Positions 59,262-64,000 of a stretch of 64,000 bases of DNA are shown piece after piece. This stretch comes from Cryphonectria parasitica EP155 (taxonomy: Eukaryota > Ascomycota > Sordariomycetes > Diaporthales > Cryphonectriaceae): the NCBI RefSeq assembly GCF_011745365.1, contig NW_024468910.1, positions 4,368,068 to 4,432,067 of the forward strand. Reading direction: 5' to 3'. Under the pieces are notes generated by a model that was given only the letters and a program-made list of their open reading frames with translations, had not been told where the DNA came from and did not search any database. Both the position numbers and the translations under genes were made by a program. Within the stretch, counting starts at the first letter, position 1; every line of letters begins with the position of its first letter.

Positions 59262-62200
59262 AAGCAACACTGCTGCTTATCGTCGCCACCATAGCGGAAG
59301 TTTGCAAAAGACTGGGTGATACCTCCAGAGAAGGTGTGTCGGTCGATCGGCTTCCTGATGTGGGATGGCTCATCTTTTTCACGGGGCTGCAGGCTGCAGC
59401 AACATAAACCAGAGTATGCACACAGAGATGCACACAAAAACGTTGTGTGGGGCTTCCGAGCTGGAGAGACAGACAACCAAAGGGTAGTGGTCAATGGGGG
59501 CAAGAGGAGGATGGGGAGGCAAAAAAAAAAAAAAAGCACGCGGTACATACAACAGCATGACTTGTCTGCCATTGAGAAGAGGGGAGACTGACAGAGGGAG
59601 GGGTGGTTGGGAGGAGGTGAGGGAGGGGGTGGATGGTGATGTGATTGTGGGGCGAAGGCGAAGACGCAACGATTGGACTTACAACGAGAGCACCTGAATG
59701 CCCCCTTGGCGTTAGTGAAGCTTGTTATGTTATGTCACTGAACTAATTGCGTGAAGAGTTGGTCGTGGTTGGTTGGATCGCTTTCTGGTCAGAGCCTTGC
59801 CTCCTCGGCGACGTTGTTTCCCGTCCTACCAACTTCCCCCCCCTCTCGAAACTGGCGAAATGATGCTGTATCGCCTCGAACTACCCAGTCACAGGGCGAC
59901 AGGTGGATCTACAGGGCGGGGGAAAACAGCAGGCGTGACGCAGCTGGCGCACGAGATCTGGGAAAAGAGGCGTGATAGCTGGGCAGACAATACTTCCTGT
60001 CCCATGCCACACACGACTCAGCAAAAAGTTGTCATCCCGGTGCGGCGGAGCCCACTGCAGGATTGATATCTTGGTTCGGGAGAGAATGCTCCGATTGTGC
60101 AGAGCCCGTCGACTCTTTAGTGCGCAGTAAGTAGGTGGTAGTATACGTACTCTCAAAACCAAAAAAATATATATAGGAGACGAAGAGGCTGTATGCAACA
60201 AGCTCGCGCCAGACAAAGTGGCAGGTTTTGACGGGCAAGTTGCCAAAAGGACCCGAGGCCATCAAGGTCTTGCTGCGAGTGAGGCACAGAAATATTTCAA
60301 GTTGCTGGGCCAAGAAATATGGGTGACGTTGGAGCGCGGGTCCTACGGCACATGCGATTGGCCAGCAAGGTTGGGGAGGTCCCTTTGTGCCGCGATGACG
60401 TTAGCGGTCAGGGAACAGGGAGGTCCGGATGACGTCGATGGGTCAGGAACTCTGCGGGTACCAAGTGGAGGTGGGCCATACCAGACGGGATGGACGAGGG
60501 AGGTCGCAACCGCAGAAGCCGCTAGATTGACAACCTGGCGTCAAGTTTTCTTGTCGACAACACGGGGACTCACCATCTTCAGACCTCGTCTGAGAGGCTG
60601 AATAAGATGAATCAGAGAGGGGAAAAGAAACGCTAAATTTTCTATCATGCAGAATAGACCCCGACCTGCACGCGTGTACGCTACGAATATCTCTTCTCTC
60701 CATAGCTTCAAGCAGAACAGGGTTGTGGTGGGGAAGGCTCAGGGTTGGGCTTATCTCAACGTCTCTATTGGCTGCGGCATCTTATCCGGTGTCTTCAAGA
60801 ATCACGCCGGGCTGTAGACCTAACAGCTGACAACGAGAGGGGTGCCCTTGTCTTTCCCCGACCTTTCTTCATGCAAGGCTTGCTTAGCCGATTTATTATG
60901 CTGGGTGTGCTATAGTACCGTAGTGTTTGGTTGTATTGTGCCAGAGTACATAAGTACTGTTCAGTCAAACTGCAAGGCCCCTGAAGGGTACCAGCGCAAG
61001 ACCAAACTAAGCTTACTAGATCCTAATTGCGCCTAGCCAGCAAATCATTGCGCTGTTTGGCAAGAAACCGACACGGGACGCCACCTGTCATGAGCTACAG
61101 ATCTTCAGGGTCCTCCTGATAGGCAGTCGAAGAAGAAAATACATCCCTCTTTTAAGGGGCCGCAAGGCTCATACATCCACAGCCCCCCTTCGCAGGCTGG
61201 GTTGGGCAGCACTATGATTGTAAATAGTACCGTGGGACGAGGTGGAAGATAAACTTGGTGCGTTGCACAGAATCTCACCTCATCTCAGCTCAAGTCTCCG
61301 TCGCTTTACCCAAGAGTTTCGATATTGGCCTCAATCCACATTCCGTATCGAGAGTCTGCACCTATCAAGCAAAAATTAAGCCAGGCATGAAAAGTAGAAG
61401 AGAATGGTCATCGACTGGGTGCTGGATCGTATGCATGTGCTGGCCTCTTGCGATGGGACAGAGAGACAGACAGAGAAGCACATGCCAGCGCAGAGTTCAG
61501 GGTGGCAGTCCATATGTCTGCGGTGGGTGTGTATGGAGCACATGCGATGTCGTTGAATTAACCCTCGCTGTACAATGACGTAGATGGCTGCTGTAGGATC
61601 CATTCCTTTCCGGGTCCTGTGGACCCTCAATTTTTTTCTTCTTCTGCATTCCTCTTCCCACCCCTGTCTCTCGTCCTTTGCCCGCCCCGCACAAAAACTC
61701 TCAATGCAGACCTCCCCTGTCAAGTCCTATCGTACCGGTACAAGGCAGCACCTTTACAATTATTGTAGCAGCCCGGGAACCCAGCACCCAGCACCCAACC
61801 AAACCCCCCCCCCCCGAGAAGATGCCGTTGCGGAGACGAAATTGGTTGAAATGAGCCATCGGTTATTTTCCATTCCTATCATGATCATTTCTGCCTCGAT
61901 TCTTTGGTTTCAAACCCTTGTCTCGTTTGCAATTGAAATTGCATAACTTCCCATTCTCATGTGAAGAGCTGGTAAGACCAGAAAAACACACAGAATTCGA
62001 CTCGAGACAGATCAGTGACGAATTCGGAAACAGCCTCGTGCCAAGATCAGGGTCCGGTGTTGAAACGAAGCGGTTGGCCCATGCCACTATACCAGGGCTG
62101 TACAATAGCATGAGGATGCCATTCTTCGCCGTAACATCGACTTCCACCAGATTGCCATCTTGCGTGATTACCCTTGGCACCCACCTTCACACCCCCCCTT

Positions 62201-62499
62201 TCCTTCTCGCCTTCCTTCCTACTCATACAATGGTACACACACAAGTCTTTTGGGGCGACACATGCCCTCTTCTTTCCTTCTTCTAGTTGGTGTGGGGGGT
62301 TTTTTTTTTTTTTTGGTTTTTTTTTGTTATTTTTTGGTGCTTCATCCCCTTGTCAATAGCGGAATTCTGAGCGTCCAACTTGGGTTGAGCCACTTACATA
62401 TCCGCGCCCAACCCTCTCGATTCATACCGCCGGTAGTACCAACCCTGGCTGTTTTCAAAGGTTTGCCTCCCCGCTCACTGCACTGGTGGTTTTTTGGTG

Positions 62500-62520
62500 T
62501 TTTTTTTTTTTTTTTTTTTT
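62500..62520. repeat. Run of 21 T
   Basis: Lies 185 bases after another T-rich cluster (62300-62336). No coding context. Confidence 0.95.
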
Positions 62521-63385
62521 CATTCCAAGCGCTCTCAACCAAAAAGGTTTAATGTCTTGTTACCGGGCCCTCTCCGCGCTTCTTGGGACGGGCGACACAC
62601 TCCCTCCCCCCTTTCACAAGATGCAGCTAAATTGTCGAAGAGGCAGGCAGTGTCACTGCTGTGATTGGAGGGTAGGGCTGTCGGGTCTCACATACAGCAT
62701 ATGTCACCACTATCCCCTTACCGGTGCCGCCGACTGTGTGGAGGGAGGGTGTGAGATACGACCCCTGTCCGACCTCCTTTGGGGGTTTTCATCCCATCCC
62801 AACGGCGCCTTTGCTCAAGCGGTACAAAAGCATTACGCAATGTTGTACGTCGTCGTATTTCAAGCACAAAGAGAGACATATGCATACAAAAACGGACAGA
62901 GACACCGAGAGGCAAGAGAAACACACACACACAGAGAGAGAAAGAAAAAGAGAGAAGAGAAAGCAGCAAGAACAAGAGGTCAAGGGGGGTAGAGGTGGAG
63001 AAGATGGGGGGGGGGGTGTGCCAGCCCATATCGCCCTCCCCATGTCTCGCAACGCACCACACACATCCCACCGGCCGAATGTGGGCCGGACTGAAAGTCC
63101 CAGCACACCGCCATTCGGCACGAGGTTGTCACAGTCAACGAGCCTCTGTGTGATGACCCCTCCGCCACGGCCCCCGGGGCCACACAACACAGGTGCCTTC
63201 GCTCGCACGGACATGGATGTTCTCCTTTAGCCTTTTGCCGCTCCACAAATTCGCACTCGACGGGGGACGGCCTAAAATCCCATTAAATCTCTCAATTTAC
63301 TCGGCTTACAGTAGGTGAGTAGACTAAAGCCGGCTCCTCCACCTCCTTCTCCTCCTTATGGGACGGGGGTCGACGACACGTAAGA

Positions 63386-63395
63386 TACTATAGTA
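63386..63395. repeat. Perfect palindrome TACTATAGTA
   Basis: Ten-base self-complementary word, the apparent core of the dispersed palindrome family. Confidence 0.6.
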
Positions 63396-64000
63396 CATGC
63401 AGCTAGCCTTAGCCTCGATCTTGTCGCCACTGCCTAGCATGTGTCAGGAACGGGTGCTTCTATTGCCGCTGCCACTATTTTGGTCCCTGGCGCCGGTGAG
63501 GTGAACTTTTGATCCAGTTCTTTTAGACCGAAATGCCGAGCTGTGATATTAATCGTGATTTACTTGAGAAATATCGAAAGGAGGACCACGTGATCGTACT
63601 GGCGAAATTTCTCAGCCTGAATGCGAGAGTTATACTACTCACTTCGCGGGATGAGATCGTCAAGTCAGGCGTACAGCAGTCGAAGAAGAGCCTAGTCAAG
63701 GGCAGTCTTTTCTAATGTGAACCACGGTCTCGTCTGTGTCTCGTCCCAGCTGGGCAGTTCCGGTGCGCAAGTAGGGACCTGGAACTGAAGGTTCACGCCA
63801 GCCCAGAGCTTGATCCGCTCGCGCAGTGCTGTTTCTGCTCCTTCACATCCCCGTCCAGTGCCCTCCCGTAAAAAATCACAATCTTGTCAAGACGTCGCGG
63901 GACACTGATCGACAGTGTGTCGTCCTGAGCTCAGCCCTAAAACATACCCGACCTCTTCTCGCCCGCGCGGGAGATCGTCGAGCTTATGCGCATTCCCTGA

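Larger units (their letters stand above)
55447..64000. other. Gene desert, 8.5 kb, downstream of the C2H2 gene
   Basis: No recognisable gene. 55447-55680 is probably the 3' UTR of the C2H2 gene. Homopolymers are frequent: T27 at 56030-56056, A tracts around 57293-57340, C11 at 57654, G15 at 59247-59261, C12 at 61804-61815, T15 at 62300, T21 at 62500-62520, G11 at 63006. A TACTATAGTA palindrome lies at 63386. A 60-codon frame at 63533 (MPSCDINRDLLEKYRKEDHV) is lightly protein-like but unsupported. The right edge may belong to the promoter of a gene beyond the window. Confidence 0.5.

Overview
This window is nuclear DNA from a filamentous ascomycete (Pezizomycotina), most likely a Sordariomycete. 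The basis is: genes with short spliceosomal introns (about 58-116 nt) carrying GTRNGT-type donors, CTRAY-like branch points and YAG acceptors; GC-rich third codon positions; eukaryotic housekeeping proteins (SF3B1/Hsh155, eIF3d, Dpb4, a mitochondrial-type P5C dehydrogenase); and families typical of moulds (WSC, HET, 2EXR, SRPK-like kinases). I cannot name the genus. All coordinates come from reading the sequence by eye; splice sites were inferred from frame continuity and consensus.

Layout. 1-687: 3' end of a delta-1-pyrroline-5-carboxylate dehydrogenase gene. 2377-3760: bHLH transcription factor. 3761-13307: about 9.5 kb with no recognisable gene. 13308-14396: single-pass membrane protein. 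16436-17846: DPB4-type histone-fold subunit. 17847-22574: 4.7 kb, nearly empty, with one weak candidate exon at 19908. 22575-24724: MFS transporter of the organophosphate/phosphate (GIT1-like) group. 25473-27427: eIF3d. 28170-32620: a small accessory block with a broken HET gene, a possible tiny membrane protein, a 2EXR protein and an SRPK-like kinase with an abnormal 5' end. 33228-34178: WSC-domain membrane protein. 35891-37492: UBE3D-like E2-binding ubiquitin ligase. 38330-42102: SF3B1/Hsh155. 42103-54138: 12 kb gene desert. 54139-55446: two-finger C2H2 transcription factor. 55447-64000: a further 8.5 kb with no recognisable gene.

About 19-20 kb of the 64 kb is gene sequence and every supported gene is on the + strand. 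The housekeeping genes (translation initiation, splicing, DNA replication, proline catabolism) do not form a pathway; they are a normal chromosomal assortment. The accessory block between eIF3d and the WSC gene is where decay and lineage-specific genes concentrate. The two transcription factor genes border the three largest gene-free stretches, as expected for heavily regulated fungal genes with long leaders and promoters. Those stretches hold most of the microsatellites, nearly all of the long poly-G/poly-C runs, and a dispersed family of short TAC/GTA palindromes that I consider the most unusual unexplained signal here. I found no convincing tRNA, rRNA, transposon or CRISPR array.
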